This document shows, piece by piece, positions 22,401-37,400 of a stretch of 64,000 nt of DNA. The stretch covers positions 38,468,329 through 38,532,328 of the forward strand of contig OZ024880.1 in NCBI GenBank assembly GCA_964017185.1. The letters are read 5' to 3'. The notes beneath the pieces were generated by a model. It saw nothing but the letters and a program-made list of their open reading frames with translations. It did no database searches and was not told the origin of the DNA. Position 1 is the first letter of the stretch; the number at the start of each line of letters is the position of its first letter. The translations under genes and the position numbers were made by a program. This DNA comes from Rugalucina vietnamica (Eukaryota > Mollusca > Bivalvia > Lucinida > Lucinidae).

Positions 22401-25400
22401 GGCTGTATGAAATCAGCTATTTCAAATAAGCAATAGCATATACCTGATCAGAGTGAAATGGGGAGTGGCTGCAATTCTTGTCAAGCTAAGTCCTTGCAAT
22501 TCTTCCAATTAAATCAAATGCATCCTTTCAGCTCCATAAAGACTGGAGGTTGTCAGCAACTCACCTTTACTAAAGGTCAGCATGTCTTGATAGTGTTGAG
22601 TTTTAGTGTTTGTATTTTGTCTTGATTTGTTCATGGCACTGAGTATTATAAAACTTTTCACACTCAGCTGAGCATGGAATTCATCCAGCTCATAAATGTT
22701 AAAATACCAACAAATGATTTATAAGTAGGATAAATTGTTGCCATTCAATTTCATTGATTTTGGCTTTTTTATATTTGTGAACAATCAATTTAATGCTCAA
22801 CTGAGTTGTGAATAGTTATACTACCTCTTGGCCAGGCATTTTGCTTATGAATTTGAACTCATTGCTTATACCCTGCCTGTTATATTTAAAGGTATATAGT
22901 TAAGAATTTTTGTTCAAGAATAAATTATGAAAACAAGTAGACTGTTTTTTTTTTTATTTCCATTTATTGATCCTGAATACTAAAAAGTGAGTCAAACATA
23001 AGAATATCTAAAGTCGGCAAAATTGACTCACTCTTTTGGAATTTGACTCGCCATTCCAAACTCAGTGAGTCAATTTGACTCAACCAGATCCAAAGGTAGA
23101 TTAATCACTGTATCCTAGATAAAAACATGTACGCAACTTTGTTGTTACGTCAATTACATAAGCGATGACAAATTTTAATGAAATCATATTTGATGACATC
23201 TTGGACGCTGTGATACGGCCATACAAAAAGAGAGGATTTAAACTTTGAGGTGAAATTTTTTGTAAGTGACGGGTTAGATTTGTATGTGAAGTGTTTCCAT
23301 TTTTTTCTCCTATTTTTAGCTCACCTGAGCCGTCAGGCTCACAAGGTGAGCTTATAGTATACCCATGCTCCGTCGTCCGTCCGTCGTCCACCATTTTCAA
23401 AGATCTTCTTCTCTGAAACAGCTTGGCCAATCAAAGCCAAATTTTACATGAAGCATCTATGGGAAGGGGGAACCAATGTGTATATAAATAATCCAGGTCA
23501 CATGACCAAGATGGCCGCCATGCCCATATATGGTAAAAACCCTTCAAAAATCTTCTCCGGAACCACTGGACCGATTTCAACCAAACTTGGCATGAAGCAT
23601 CGATGACTCAAGTACTACAATGTGCATATAAATCATGACCTTGCGGTGACCTTGACCTATTTTACAGCAAGGTCAACATAGGTCGCCTTTGCATTTGAAT
23701 GGGAAAAATTGTTAAATTGTCATTTAAAGGAAAAATCTTGCAGAAAATGAGCAGTAGGACTGAATACTAATGATTCTGAAAAAAATTGGACCCCAGGGGC
23801 TCATATGCCCCCACCCCGGGGCAATATACATGTATATTACCATAATATTCAAACATCATCTCCTCTGAAACCGCTTGGCCAATCAAAGCCAAATTTTACA
23901 TGAAGCATCAATAGGAAGGGGTAATCAATGTATATATAAATAATCCAGGTCACATGACCAAGATGGCCGCAATGCCCATATATGGTAAAAACCCTTCAAA
24001 AATCTTCTTCTCCAGAACCGGTGTATCGATTTCAAAGAAACTTGGCATGAAGCATTGATGGCTAAAGTACTACAATGTGTATATAAATCATGACCCTATG
24101 ATGACCTTGACCTTTTTTTACGGCAAGGTCAACATAGGTCGCCAATGCATTTGAATAGGGAAAACTTTTAAAATGTCATTTAAAGTGAAAGTCTTGCAGG
24201 AAATGGGCAGTAGGACTGAATATTAATGATTCTGAAAAAAATGGACCCCAGGGGCTCATCTGCCCCCACCCGGGGCAATATACATGTATATTACCATAAT
24301 ATTCAAAACTCTTCTCCTCTGAAACTGCTTGGCGAATCAAAGCCAAATTTTATGTGAAGCATCTATGGAATGGGGGATTTAATGTATATATAAATTATCT
24401 AGTTCACAGGACCAAGATGGCTGCCATGCCCATATAAGGTAAAAACCCTTAAAAAATCTTCTTCTCCGAATCTGGTGGACCGATTTCAAAGAAACTTGGC
24501 ATGAAGCACCAATGGCTGAAGTACTACAATGTGTATATAAATTATGACCCTGTGGTGACCTTGACCTATTTTAGGACAAGGTCAACATAGGTCGCCAATG
24601 CATTGGAATGGGGAAAACTTTTAAAAAGTCATTTGAGGTGAAAATCTTGCAGGAAATGGGTAGTAGGACTAAATATTAATGATTCTGAAAAAAAAAATGG
24701 ACCCGAGGGCTCATATGCCCACACCCTGGGGCAATATACATGTATATTACCATAATATTCAAACATCTTCTCCTCTAAAACCACTTGGCCAATTGAAGCC
24801 AAATTTTATGTGAAGCATCAATAGGATGGGGGAATCAATGTACACCTCAACCTCTTTATAACAGTATTGCTGGGGTCCAAGCCAATTTCCGTGTTAGCTA
24901 TCCAATCCGTGTTATAAAGAGAGAAAAATATATAGACATATAGCAAAAATAGTCCAATTGGGGTCCAACAGTGATCCGTGTTATATCCAAAACCGTGCTA
25001 TAACGAACCGTGTTATAAAGAGGTCCAGGTGTATATATTAATAATCTAGGTCACATGACCAAGATGGCCACCTTGCCCATATATGGTAAAAACCCTTCAA
25101 ATATCTTCTTCTCTGAAACCAATAGATTGACTTCAATGAAACTTGGCGTGAAGCATCCATGGCTATAGTACTACAATGTATATATAAATCATGACCCTGT
25201 GATGACCTTGACCAAGTTTATGGCAAGGTCAACATGGGTTGCCCATGCATTTGAATGGGAAAAACTGTTAAAATGTCATTTGAAGGGAAAAGCCAGCAAG
25301 AAATTGGCAAATGGACAGAATATTGATTATTCTGAAAAAAGAAAACAGCCCAAGGGCTTTATCTGCCCCTGCACTGGGGTTAAATACCATAATATTCAAA

Positions 25401-28400
25401 CATGTCTATTGGTATATGCAGCAGACTCAGGTGAGCGTTTACAGGACCATTGGTCCTCTGGTTGTGATTTGCAAGGTTGGGTTGCATCACTATGAATGCA
25501 CGATGCCAGCGAAAATGAGAAGTTGGAATGCTCTAGGTCTTTCAGATCATCGCACTCACCCAAAACCCCATTGCATTGGTTAAAATAGTGAAAACATTTA
25601 GCTGTTGACTGGTGTTGTGCACAGCGGTTTGTCAAAGGCTGCTTCGAACTGCTTACGATGCTGATATGCATATAATTGAAACGATACTGATGTTACAGAG
25701 TGCAAATTCGTTTCAAACATCATCTCGTCGAGGTTGTCATTCTTTCTTTCTGTGGTACTTAGGTCGATGGTTAGAATAAGCACAATATAGAACCAATATT
25801 TTATTTTAAATGCATGTACATCCTCTCGTTTGCACTCGGTTTCACACATTTGCAAGTGTTTTTATCGTTGATGAATGCCCAACTTGAAATTAAATTTAAA
25901 GCATGTGCGCATCTGTGTGCACTGAAGGCATCTAGACTGATGCTACCGTAACATGTTCTTCTTAAATAAAATCCTACTTTCATTTTCAGGACTTAACCGA
26001 AAGGCCCCGAAAACTTGATATTAAAATTGGTTAAATTGACATTTTTGCGCGTGTACAAATGCTTTGAAACGCTGTTGCGTCACTATTTGTTGACCGATTT
26101 CGGTGATAAAAAGTCTGTGTGACGCAGATTTACACCCCGCGTGTCAATATGATAAAGTGCATTCTTAATAATTTGTCCTTATTAAACAAAATTAAGAAAT
26201 TTAACAAGTGCCTTACTTGATTATTTAGTGGAGACGCGATAAGATTCGATCCTTTGTGTAGGTAGCGCGGTTACGATGATGGGGTTCAAGGTTATCAAAT
26301 TGATTAGCACCTCTCTACGCAGTCCCCGTAGAGATTCTTCATGACCTAAGGCCAAGATAAAATATATTCGTGGTTCCTATTACATGGTTTTGAAAAATAG
26401 GGTAGGTAGGTAGGAAAATTATTTTATTTTTAAAAATTATTATTTTTTTTTTTTTTAGAATCAAGTATCTTGTAATAACGTTGTTTGTTATAAAGTTTAT
26501 TTTAATAAACTGTTGCATTTTCATTGTTTTCTTATAATAGTGTTGTTTGTAACAATATAAATGTGAATAAAACTTGTATCTTCCTTGGTTTTCGTTTTTG
26601 TTTTTACACCATGTTTACATGAACCAAATGTTGATCCTTCCACACTTGAACTTTTAATACATGAAAACATAGACCCAAAAAAAATCCCTGAAAAAAAATA
26701 AGTCAACATCTAAAAAAAATGAGCAGGGGTTCCCCTTAGGCGCTGGCCAGATGTATTCATCCCCCACCCTTGCATAAACCCAATGTACAATAACTAGCCT
26801 GAAGGGGTGGGGTAACTAAGGATTGGTGTAGCTATTGTAAACAATCAATATGGGCAACTTCCAATGCACATATAACAAAGCGGTCATAGAACTATCTACA
26901 GAACAACTCGTGCCAGCATATTTAAATGTTGACAGATTAAAAACACACCTGGAATTTCTCGTCGGAATTGGTCAATCCCAAACTGCATTCTGCAGTAAAA
27001 CAGTAGTGTTTTTTCATCGTAATTCTGGCCTGCATCGTCGTGGCATTTACGAAATATGTCAGTGACTGTTTCATTCTTAGCGACAGACAGAAAGGTCTCC
27101 TTCTCTTCAGGGATGTGGTTGCATTTCTTCATTTGACAGGCGAGAAGAAAATGTGGTCTGGTGCAAGCCGCGAGCAAGCGGCCATCTTCTAAACAGGAAA
27201 TGGTACAACTACTCACCGGATTCTAGTGCGGTATGAAAGCCCCATCCGAGCAGAGATTGATAAAAACCGGGACTACCGGAAAAATGAGTGAAAAAAAAAA
27301 TAATCGGAATTTGACACCTGAAAAAATGTTTAGGGTCGGGCATCAAATCTAGGGACGGTCGGGCGACCGGAACCACGATATATTTTATCTTGGCCTAATT
27401 GGTGCTAATTGGTCCAATTAGTCTGTACTTATTCCTCCTCTCTTACACTTCCCTGCACAGAGATATTAAATTTTCCCTCCATAAGAAAAGTCTCTGATTT
27501 CCTGCTTTAAATCCATAATTTCTGTAAGATTTACACATTCAGCGAGCTTATTTGCTCCCACTTTTGGAGAGCAACGCTAAGCCAATCAAAAAGAAGCTCT
27601 CCATGCTCACGCGACAAGTGCACACTTGAAAACTTTTCGGGGGTCCCCAGGGACTCTCGGCAATTCATTTAGAGAGTCACTGACAGGTTTTGGGGAGTCT
27701 GGGACTCAATATCCTGCGTCAGGTAAAACCCTGGATAACAATATTAATTCAATTTCTGTTTTCTTTTCAGATATCCGTGATTACATCAAGTACATAGAGA
27801 AGTCTGTGGCCACAAAAGAACCAAGATATATGCTACGAGTGAGTCGTGGTCTGAACTCCATCAGGAATAGAATCAATCCTATAGTGCTGAGGCGACTACT
27901 TCAGGGTTATATACAGGCTCAAGTACAAGTGGCCATTAAAGATGAGCTCCTCGGATTTCTTGATGAGGTACTAAGAAACTGTTTAATGGCAGAAGGTCAT
28001 TGGATGTGGTCAAAAGATGTTTTGTTTTTACATAGATCTTTCTCCATAAATTCAATTGTTCAGGCTTGTAAAACAGTTGAGGTTCATAAAACACAACTGT
28101 ATAAAGTATAATAGTCAAGAGTGGTGTTAAATGGAGGTTGAAGTTTCAGAACTGTAATGAATAAGATAAAAAGTTCATATTCTTGTAACATTGTTTGAAA
28201 TATTGAAATTATTATTTTTTTTGTTGTTTTTAGCTCGACTGCACGAAGTGCATAGAGCTATTGCAGTCACCCCGGTCGTCCACGTTCCCGTTCCTGTTTT
28301 TTTCAGCCAATGGCAGGCAATGGTAATGGTCCACTGTTCCGACCTCGGTCAGCAAAGATGGCAAACAATCCTGTGATTCCAGAAATAGAAGTTTATTTAC

Positions 28401-31400
28401 ACCTACTCATATTGATATATCTCCTAGACATCAAGAGATATGAAAAGGTAAGCCATTTTATGACGTCTTTAAAGATAACCATGTACCATAAGCACCGCAT
28501 CATGAGAAAACCGGATTTTTGCATCGCTACATGGATAGTACAATTCCTCTTCTACTTATATTCAAAATTTCATTCATCTAGAACTTCTCCATCATCCATG
28601 ACTGTACAGGCCAGTTTGTATCAGACCTGGTCGGAAACCTCAAAGACCGGTTTTCTTGCATTGCTGCTTATTAGGTAAATCAGCATCCTGACTTTACCTT
28701 AGCTGTTAACCATGGGTGGAGGATATGCTTTTGATAGATTTGTTAGGGCAGACTTAAACCATACATCATAGTACGAGACATTTTTGCTGCAACAGAAATT
28801 TTGCTGATAATCTTTTCCGACAAAACACATTAAAGCGGTTCTAACATGTACACGCATTCATGACAATGTTTTGAGTGCAAGTACATGTATTAAAAATGGT
28901 TAAAAAATAAAAAAAAATACACATATATTGCATGAGCATGTTTTCATGCTGTGAAGGATGTTTCATTGTTTTTTTCAGGCTGTGATTTGTTCAGATTTGT
29001 TAATGCAAAAATTAAATCATCAGAACCGACGATCGTTAGATGTGTTAGCTAGCAGGTGCTATTTCTATTATTCAAGAGCTTATGAACTCACAAGTAAACT
29101 TGATAAAATCAGAGGGTAAGTATTCAGTGTCTAGTTGTTCAAAATTAACGGTGTCGTTAGTTAACGATTAGTTAAAATTTCAAATGGCAATATTACAAAT
29201 ACGCTGTTATTTTTTGTCGAAAAAATGTGAGAATGCTTTGCATTGCAAAGGATTCTCACATTTTTTCGACAAAAAATAAGGGTGTGTTTGCTTATGTAGT
29301 CGGCATTTACTTAACGAGTTGAGGTCTTAACGATGGTGTTAAGCTAACAAAGTTTTGAACACACAATACTAGAGATAACCTGTTTGCTTTGTAAGTGAGG
29401 CTGTGTGACTACATTAATATGCAATATATTCAGTTTAACAGGTAAAGTTTCACAGATGCTTGTAAAATATTTTACAGTATTTTCAAGTGATTCTAAGTGT
29501 TGATTTATCATCAGGCTTTGTTCATAACTCGTTCAAATTAAGATGGCACTTAAGCCGCCACATCAAAAAATCAACAATCTCCTTATGGCGCTAAAAATGT
29601 GTAAACTAAAGATGCAGATCAATGTCTTTGTTTTCGCTTGTCAGATAGTACAATCCCTCTTCTTCTTAAACCCGAAATTTAAGCTTCTAGCCTGCTTCTC
29701 TTCCTGTACAAGCTGGTTTGTGTCGGATCTGGTCTGAAACCCAGATTGTTGGTTTTACCATGGGAAGGCTCACTTAATTTCCTCTCTTGCAGGGTATTAC
29801 ACACACGTCTACAGACGGCAGTGTTACGGTCAGACTACTATGGTCAGGCATCACTTCTCAACCTGTTGTTACGGAATTATCTGCATTACAATTTGATAGA
29901 GCAGGCTGATAAACTGGTATCCAAATCAACTTTCCCAGAGACGGCATCAAATAATGAATGGGCTAGATTTTTATATTACTTAGGTAAGTATAAATATTTC
30001 AGGGGGTGGGGGGAATGGGTAAATATATAGATTCAGAGAGGAGGCATGGCGGCCTAATGGTAGGTTTCCTAATTGAGCCGTGCCATGAGAAAAACAGATT
30101 TTTGCCTTTGCGAAAACAGAGGCCCAGATCAGCTTCACAGTTATTGCTTTTAGCCTTTTTCAGAGACTGTACAGACAGGTTTGTGTCGGGCCTTTTCGGA
30201 AACCTAGAAGACCGGTTTCCTCCTGTCGCGGCTCAGTTGAGAAGTACATGTACTCAGTTTGAAACATACATGTAACTCCACTGGGTTGTGTCCAAGTCAT
30301 GACACATTCTCCATTTTACTGGTAAAAACCCAGAAAGTGGTGGTTGTCCCAAAGATACAAATCAAGTCTCCCAAACAAATTTATCTGAGCCAACTTTTAT
30401 CATTTATGCACTACAATGTATTCTGCTGCAGCCAGAAATAGATTGGAAATTTTCTCCTTGATATGCACTTATTGGAGCACATGGGCTTAATGAAATGATA
30501 TGGTACACATTATTTTAACAACTTTGTTTGCAATTTCAGGTAGAATAAAAGCAGCTCAGTTAGAATATTCAGAAGCTCACAAACATTTATTGCAAGCATT
30601 AAGAAAAGCCCCACAACAGGCAGCTGTTGGTTTCAAACAAACGGTTAGTAGTTCTGAATATTCTTAATTCCTAGAAATTCTTAATTTATGGGGTTGCATG
30701 TTGTCCTTGTTGTGTAGGAAGTCTTTGGTTCAACATTGTGAAGTACGCTAATACTGTTTAACACCCAGGAAGCGATGGCTCTGTTCAGATTTAAATGAAA
30801 AATTGTTGACTGGGATATTGAACCCATAACCAAACCTTAACATATGGACACCTTCTCAATCTGACTTCATGTAAAAAAAAATAAAAATGTTAACCCATGA
30901 AAATTGTCAATGGTGTTAAACCTGTAATTGAAGAAATAAAAACAGCAAATATTTAAAACTTAGCTGACTGCTTTAAGGAAAACAAACTTTTCGAAAATTT
31001 GAACTTAAAACAAAAACATCAAAACGAGTATGATGTAGGTTTTTCCTTAACTCTAAGACTTAGACAATGAGCAAAATGCATCAGTGATAGCTGTGACTAT
31101 GAAACCTTGTATATTAATTGTCCTTGACATACCCTTCAAGCACGCACCTTGACCCAGTGCCCTTGACCTATATTTCACGGTCCATTGACTTTGTTTATTT
31201 TTACGTCGAAGTTTGGTATTCTCTGCATCAGTGATAGCTGCGACTATGAAACCTTGCATAGTAATTGTCCTTGACATACCCTTCAAGTACGCACCTTGAC
31301 CCAGTGTCCTTGACCTACATTTCATGGTCCATTGACTTTGTTAATTTTTACGTCGAAGTTTGGTTTTCTCTGCATCAGTGATAGCTGTGAGTGTGAAACA

Positions 31401-34400
31401 TTGCATAGTAATTGTCCTTGACATATCCTTCATGCACGTACCTTGACCCGCTGACCTTGACCTATATTTCACGGTCCATTGACTTTGTTAATTTTTACGT
31501 CGAAGTTTGTTTTTCTCTGCATCAGTGATAGTTGCGAGTGTGAAATGGTTCAAACCTTGCATAGTAATTGTCCTTGACATACCCTTCAAGCACGCACCTT
31601 GACCTGCTGACCTTGACCTATATTTCATGGTCCATTGACTTTGTCAAATTTTACGTCAAAGTTTTTTTTTCTGCATCAGTGATAGCTGCGAGTGTGAAAC
31701 CTTGCATAGTAAATGTCCTTCACATACCCTTTCAGAACACACCTTAACCAGGTGCCCTCGACCTATTTTCCCGGATGCAGGTGCGATATCGACCTCCGCA
31801 GAGTTCTTGTTTTAAGTTTGTTATGATAAGAAGTTTGAAGTTTGTCGGAAGACAACAACGATTGTATGGCTAAACCCTGTATGACTGAATCTTGAATGGC
31901 ATTATGCTACTTTTCTCTAGGTTCAAAGACTAGCTATCACTGTGGAGCTGTTACTAGGGGATATCCCAGATAGAGCTATATTTAGACAACCCACCATGAG
32001 GAAAACCCTCGCCCCCTACTTCCAGTTAACACAAGGTAAAACCTACCATCACAACAAAATGAAAAAGTTGACATTTGAACTCCATATGAGCCTGTGCGTG
32101 AGAAAAACCAACAATTTGGGTTCCGACCTGGTCTGACACAAACCGGCCTGCACTGTCACAGACGCAGGCTAGAAGCTTTAAATTTTGAATACGAAGGAGA
32201 AAGATATACTATCCGTGTAGGGAAAACAGAGGCGCTGAACAGCTTCGCAGTTACTGCGGAGCTGATCTGCACCTTTGTTTTCGCCCAATGCAGATTGTTG
32301 GTTTTCCCATGCGGTGGCTCATATTTAACTCATTCCTTTGCGAAGATTTTGTCATGAGAATATTTCTTGGCCATTCTTCCTGTAAGATATGAGCCACCTC
32401 ATGAGAAAACCAACAATCTGCTTATGCGAAAACAAAGGCGCAGATCAGCTTCGCAGTAACTGCGAAGCTGATCAGCGCCTTTGTTTTCGCTACTCGGATA
32501 GTACAGTTCCTCTTCTACTTAAATCTGAAATTTCAAGCTTCTAGCCTGATTCTGTGACTGTACAGCCTGATTTGTGTCGGACCTGTTCGGAAACCACATT
32601 GTTGGTTTTCCCACGAGGCGGCTCATATGTTGTCAGGTAAAGATGGGTGAATATGATCTAGGTACTGCCTTTGGGATTGTTACACATGAACATAGCGTTT
32701 TGGGAATATATCTCACCCAGCATTACCTAAATTGCTGACTATGAACTTAAAGCATGAACAGAAGTAGACAGACAAATTTGTCTATAATTCTTCCTAAAAT
32801 GCTTCGATTACCACCACTATAAAATTATTTAGCAAAACACCTGGACAAGAAAAAGGGTCAAAGGTACTGAGATTGACAGGTCCTTTGAATATAACAGTAA
32901 AGGTAGTCTTTGAGCTTGCCTACACTGTTACCGTAAATACTTTCAATGAAACAATTGACATTTTAGAAGAGAACAGTATATGCTTTTGAACTAGACCATT
33001 ATTATCATCGCCATTATGATTGCAACCACCATCACCATCATCATCAACAAGACGACAACAACATAATTTTCACAACAGATAAATGATTTCATTATTTTTA
33101 CCTATTTTATAAAGATTCCTCCTGCAAAAATCAATACTTCCTTTGACAACATTTACGGGAAGATCAAATACTACATTTACTGTTATGTTTTAAGGACATG
33201 TCAATCACCTAACTTGGTCTCTTTGATGTTTGAATTTTCACTGGATAGGCCACTTCCCTGTGGGGACTGCTTTTGTGTTCTGGCCATCTGGCTTGCTAAA
33301 TAATTTTAATTTTGGTAGTACTTGTTCTGAAGATAGTCAAGGGGCTGATAAAACACTAGCTTGTCACCTCTGCGTTCTAGGCTCTAATCTAGGCCAAGGC
33401 TTCTGGCAGGTAGTTGTCATCCAAGGTGTTAAGAGTTCCTGGTTATCCATGTTCCTCCTCCTTGCATGACCACAACACCAACATCCGTAACTTCAGGAAC
33501 ATGTACATAAGTACAATGTACCATGTGCTTTCTGTGTAATAATTAAGGTACTCAAAAGAAACATGGTTTCCTATTTATGAGACATGGGCAAACAGTATAG
33601 TCCCAGATGTGACGCCCCAGAACACTGCATCAAATCTATTCTGTTTGCCTAGAGGATTTTCATCAGAAAAATGAGATTAAAAATTTAAAATTACTCTTAA
33701 TGCCCTTAAAATTGAAGTGGACTTCTCCAAATGATAATAATGCACAAGTCCATTCATCACAATAGGTAAATGATAGTCTTTGTTTCTGTCATCTTTCAGC
33801 TGTAAGAACAGGAAACCTCCCCAGGTTCAACGAGGTGTTGTCTCAGTACGGGCCCAAATTCCAAAGTGAAGACACGTACACACTTATCATCCGACTTCGA
33901 CATAACGTGATCAAGACTGGAGTTCGGATGATCAACCTGTCGTACTCCAGGATCTCTCTGGTGGATATAGCTCAGAAGCTGGCATTAGACAGTCCAGAAG
34001 ACGCTGAATATATTGTGGCTAAGGTACGGGTCATTTGAGCTGCGTCAAGAGAAGACCGGCCTTTGGGGTTTCAGACCAGGTCCAACACAAACCAGCCTGT
34101 ACAGGCACAGTAAAAAGCTACATAACAGTGGAAGCTGAAAATTTCAGATTCAAGGCGAAGAGGGATTGCACTATCTGTGAAGCGAAAACAAGGGCACTGA
34201 TCAGCTGTGCTGTTACAGCACACCTGATCTGCATCTTTGTTTTAGCATAGGCAAAAATTCAGTTTTCTCATGATGTGGCTCAAATAGGTTATACTATCTC
34301 TTCACCAATGTAATTCAGGTGTGGTATTGTGTGCCCATAAGTGACCATTTTAGGCTAATGGCCAGTAGGGCAAACCCTCCCCCCCCAGGGGGAATTTTCT

Positions 34401-37400
34401 GCACTATGATTTTCTGAAAGTATAGCAAAAAAGCTATCAAATCCTGTTTTCTGCCGTCTGGAAGTGGAAGCGTTTGCATTTTACGCTATGTTTTATTATA
34501 TGACCTGATACCATCTTTTGTATAGAAATAATGGGGGTAGGCGTAGAAAATCGACCATACCTCTGCTGTTACTAATCCTAGACCATTGTACTTGGTCTTT
34601 TTTTAAAGTTTAGACATAGCCCTTTCATTCTATGATAAGTAATGCAAAATATCTACTTTGCATATTCATGAATATTAATGAAAACATGAAAATGGTAGAA
34701 AATCATTAAAAACCCATAAATTAACTTATTTCAGGCCTAAACTATAGTTTTGACACATTTATATTGCACCATTTAGACATATTATAATAAATTTATTGTT
34801 GTCATAAGCCTATGTGAAAATTATCTCATTTGTATATTCATGAATATTAATTAAAAAGTAAAAAATCCTGGAAAAATAGGGTGTATACATATAGTATCAT
34901 TTGTACCTGGGCTGTTGATAAACATGGAACACTAATGTGGAATCAAATGAATGCTATGGCCATGTTCTATCACCCTTATACATATAATACATGTATTTAA
35001 GGATATAAGGCTCATCTATTTTTTTTATGAATATTAATGAAAACTAGAAATCGCAGAGAAATAATGAAAAAATGAACTGGTATACCTACAGAATGACTTG
35101 TATCTGATCATTTCTGTTATTTTCATATTTTTTGTGTATAGAATATGATCCTATCAATCAATTGATACCAATTTCAGTTCTCTAGAGCTTTTGGTTGCTG
35201 AGATACTGTCAATTCTATTGGTATATTCCCTTCATTTGTCTATGTTTTTCTCTTATATCTAAAGTTTTCTAAAATTTTGGCCACAAGATAGTCAACTTTT
35301 TCCTATATCTTATTATATGATTATAAATTATTGTCATATCTATTATTTGATAACAATTTCAGCTCTCTAGGTTTTTTTGCTGTTGCGATATAAACGTTTT
35401 CGTTGGTATACCCCCTCTATTTTTCTGTGTTTTTTTATCTAATTTTTAAAGTTCTTGTCAATATTCGAACAATAAGAAAGTCTAATTATTCATTAATCAT
35501 CTTATGTGATTATAAAACATTATCATAGCAATCATTTGATACCAATTTCAGCTCTCTAGAGCTTTTGGTTGCTGAGTTATTAACCTTTTCATTGGTATAC
35601 CCCCTCCATTTTTCTGTGATTTTTCCCTTTAATTTAAAGTTTTATCAATATTCGAAAACAAGAAAGTCAGAATGTTTGTGTGTCTTACCACATTGTTACA
35701 GAACATAATCCTGGCAATGATTTGATACCAATTTCAGCTCTCTAGAGCTCTTGGTCACCGAGATATTAGCAATTTTACTGGTATACCTTCTTCCTTTGAC
35801 GGTGATTTTTCTGCTATAACTTATGTTTTCTTAAATATTTGAGCGACAAAAAAGTAAGCTTGTTTATATATTTTATTACTTGATTGTAGAATATTGTCAT
35901 AGCAATCATTTGATACCAATTTCAGCTCTCTAGAACATTGGGTTGCCGAGATATAAACGTTTACATTGGTATACCCCCTCCATTTTTCTTTGAGTTTTAT
36001 CTAATATTAAAAGTTCTCATCAATATTTGAACAACAAAAAAGTTCGATTATTTATATGTCTTATCATATGATTATAGAACATTATCATACCAATCATTTG
36101 ATACCAATTTCAGCTCTCTAAAGCTATTGGTCACTGAGATATTAGCAATTTTATTGGCATGCCTCTTTCCTTTGGCAGCGATTTTTCTGCTATATCTTAT
36201 GTTTTCTTAAATATATGAGCAACAAGAAAGAAAGCTTGTTTATATATCTTATTACATGGTTATAGAATATTGTCAAAGAAATCATTTGATACCCATTTCA
36301 GCACTCTAGGACATTTGGTTGCTGAGATATAAATGTTTATATTGGTATTCCCCCTCCATTTTTCTTTGATTTTTATCTAATATTTAAAGTTCTCATCAAT
36401 ATTCGAACAACAAGAAAGTTAGATTATTTATATATCTAATCACACAATTATAGAACATTATCATACCAATCATTTGATACCAATTTCAACTCTCTAGAGC
36501 GATTGGTCACTGAGATATTAGCAATTTTATTGGTATACCCCCTTCCTTCGACAGTGATTTCTCTCTTATATCTTAAGTTTTCTTAAATATTTGAGTAACA
36601 AAAAAGTCAGCTTGTTTATATATCTTATTATAAGGTTATAGAATATTGTCAACGCAATCATTTGACACCAATTTCTGCTCTCTATGGCTTTTGGTTGCTG
36701 AGATATAAACATTTCCATAGGTATACCCCCTCCAATTTCTGTGATTTTTCTACTATATTTGTTGATTTCATCAAAAGTCAAACAGCAGAAAAGTCTGATA
36801 GTTAATGTATCTTATTTCAGGGTTTTAAATGTTATCATAGCAATCATTTGTTATAAGTTTCAGCTCTCTATGGCTTTTGGTTGCCGAGATATAAACATAT
36901 CTGTAGGTATACCCCCTCCAATGTTCTGTTATTTTTCTCTTCTATTGAAAGTTCTTATCAATATTTGAACATCAAGAAAGTCAGATTCTTTCTGTATCTT
37001 ATCACATGATTATAGAACATTATCACAACAATCATTTAATACACATTTCAGCTCTCTTAAGAGTTTTTGGTCACTGAGATATTAGCAATTTTGTTTGGTA
37101 TACCCCCTTCCTTCTCGTATCTGTTTCTTTTCTAATATCTGAACTTCTTTTTAATATTTCAGCATTAAGGTAGCCAGTTGTTTATATACCTTATTACATG
37201 ATTATAAAACATTGCCAAAGTAATCATTTGATACCTATTTCAGCTCTCTATGTCTATCAGTAGCCAAGATACATGTGGTAATAGAGGTGTACCACATTAA
37301 TTCCTCTGCTTATTAGGGGTGGGGATGATCACTCAAATGGACATTAAAGTGATCCTCTGACCAAACTGGTACCCATGAGCATTGGTCTAAGGTTGCAAGG

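Noticed and set aside
25199..25583. ORFs at the 3' end of the family E element copy 1
   Set aside because: The sequence is the repeat unit and its terminal stem-loop, shared with other units where the frame is broken.
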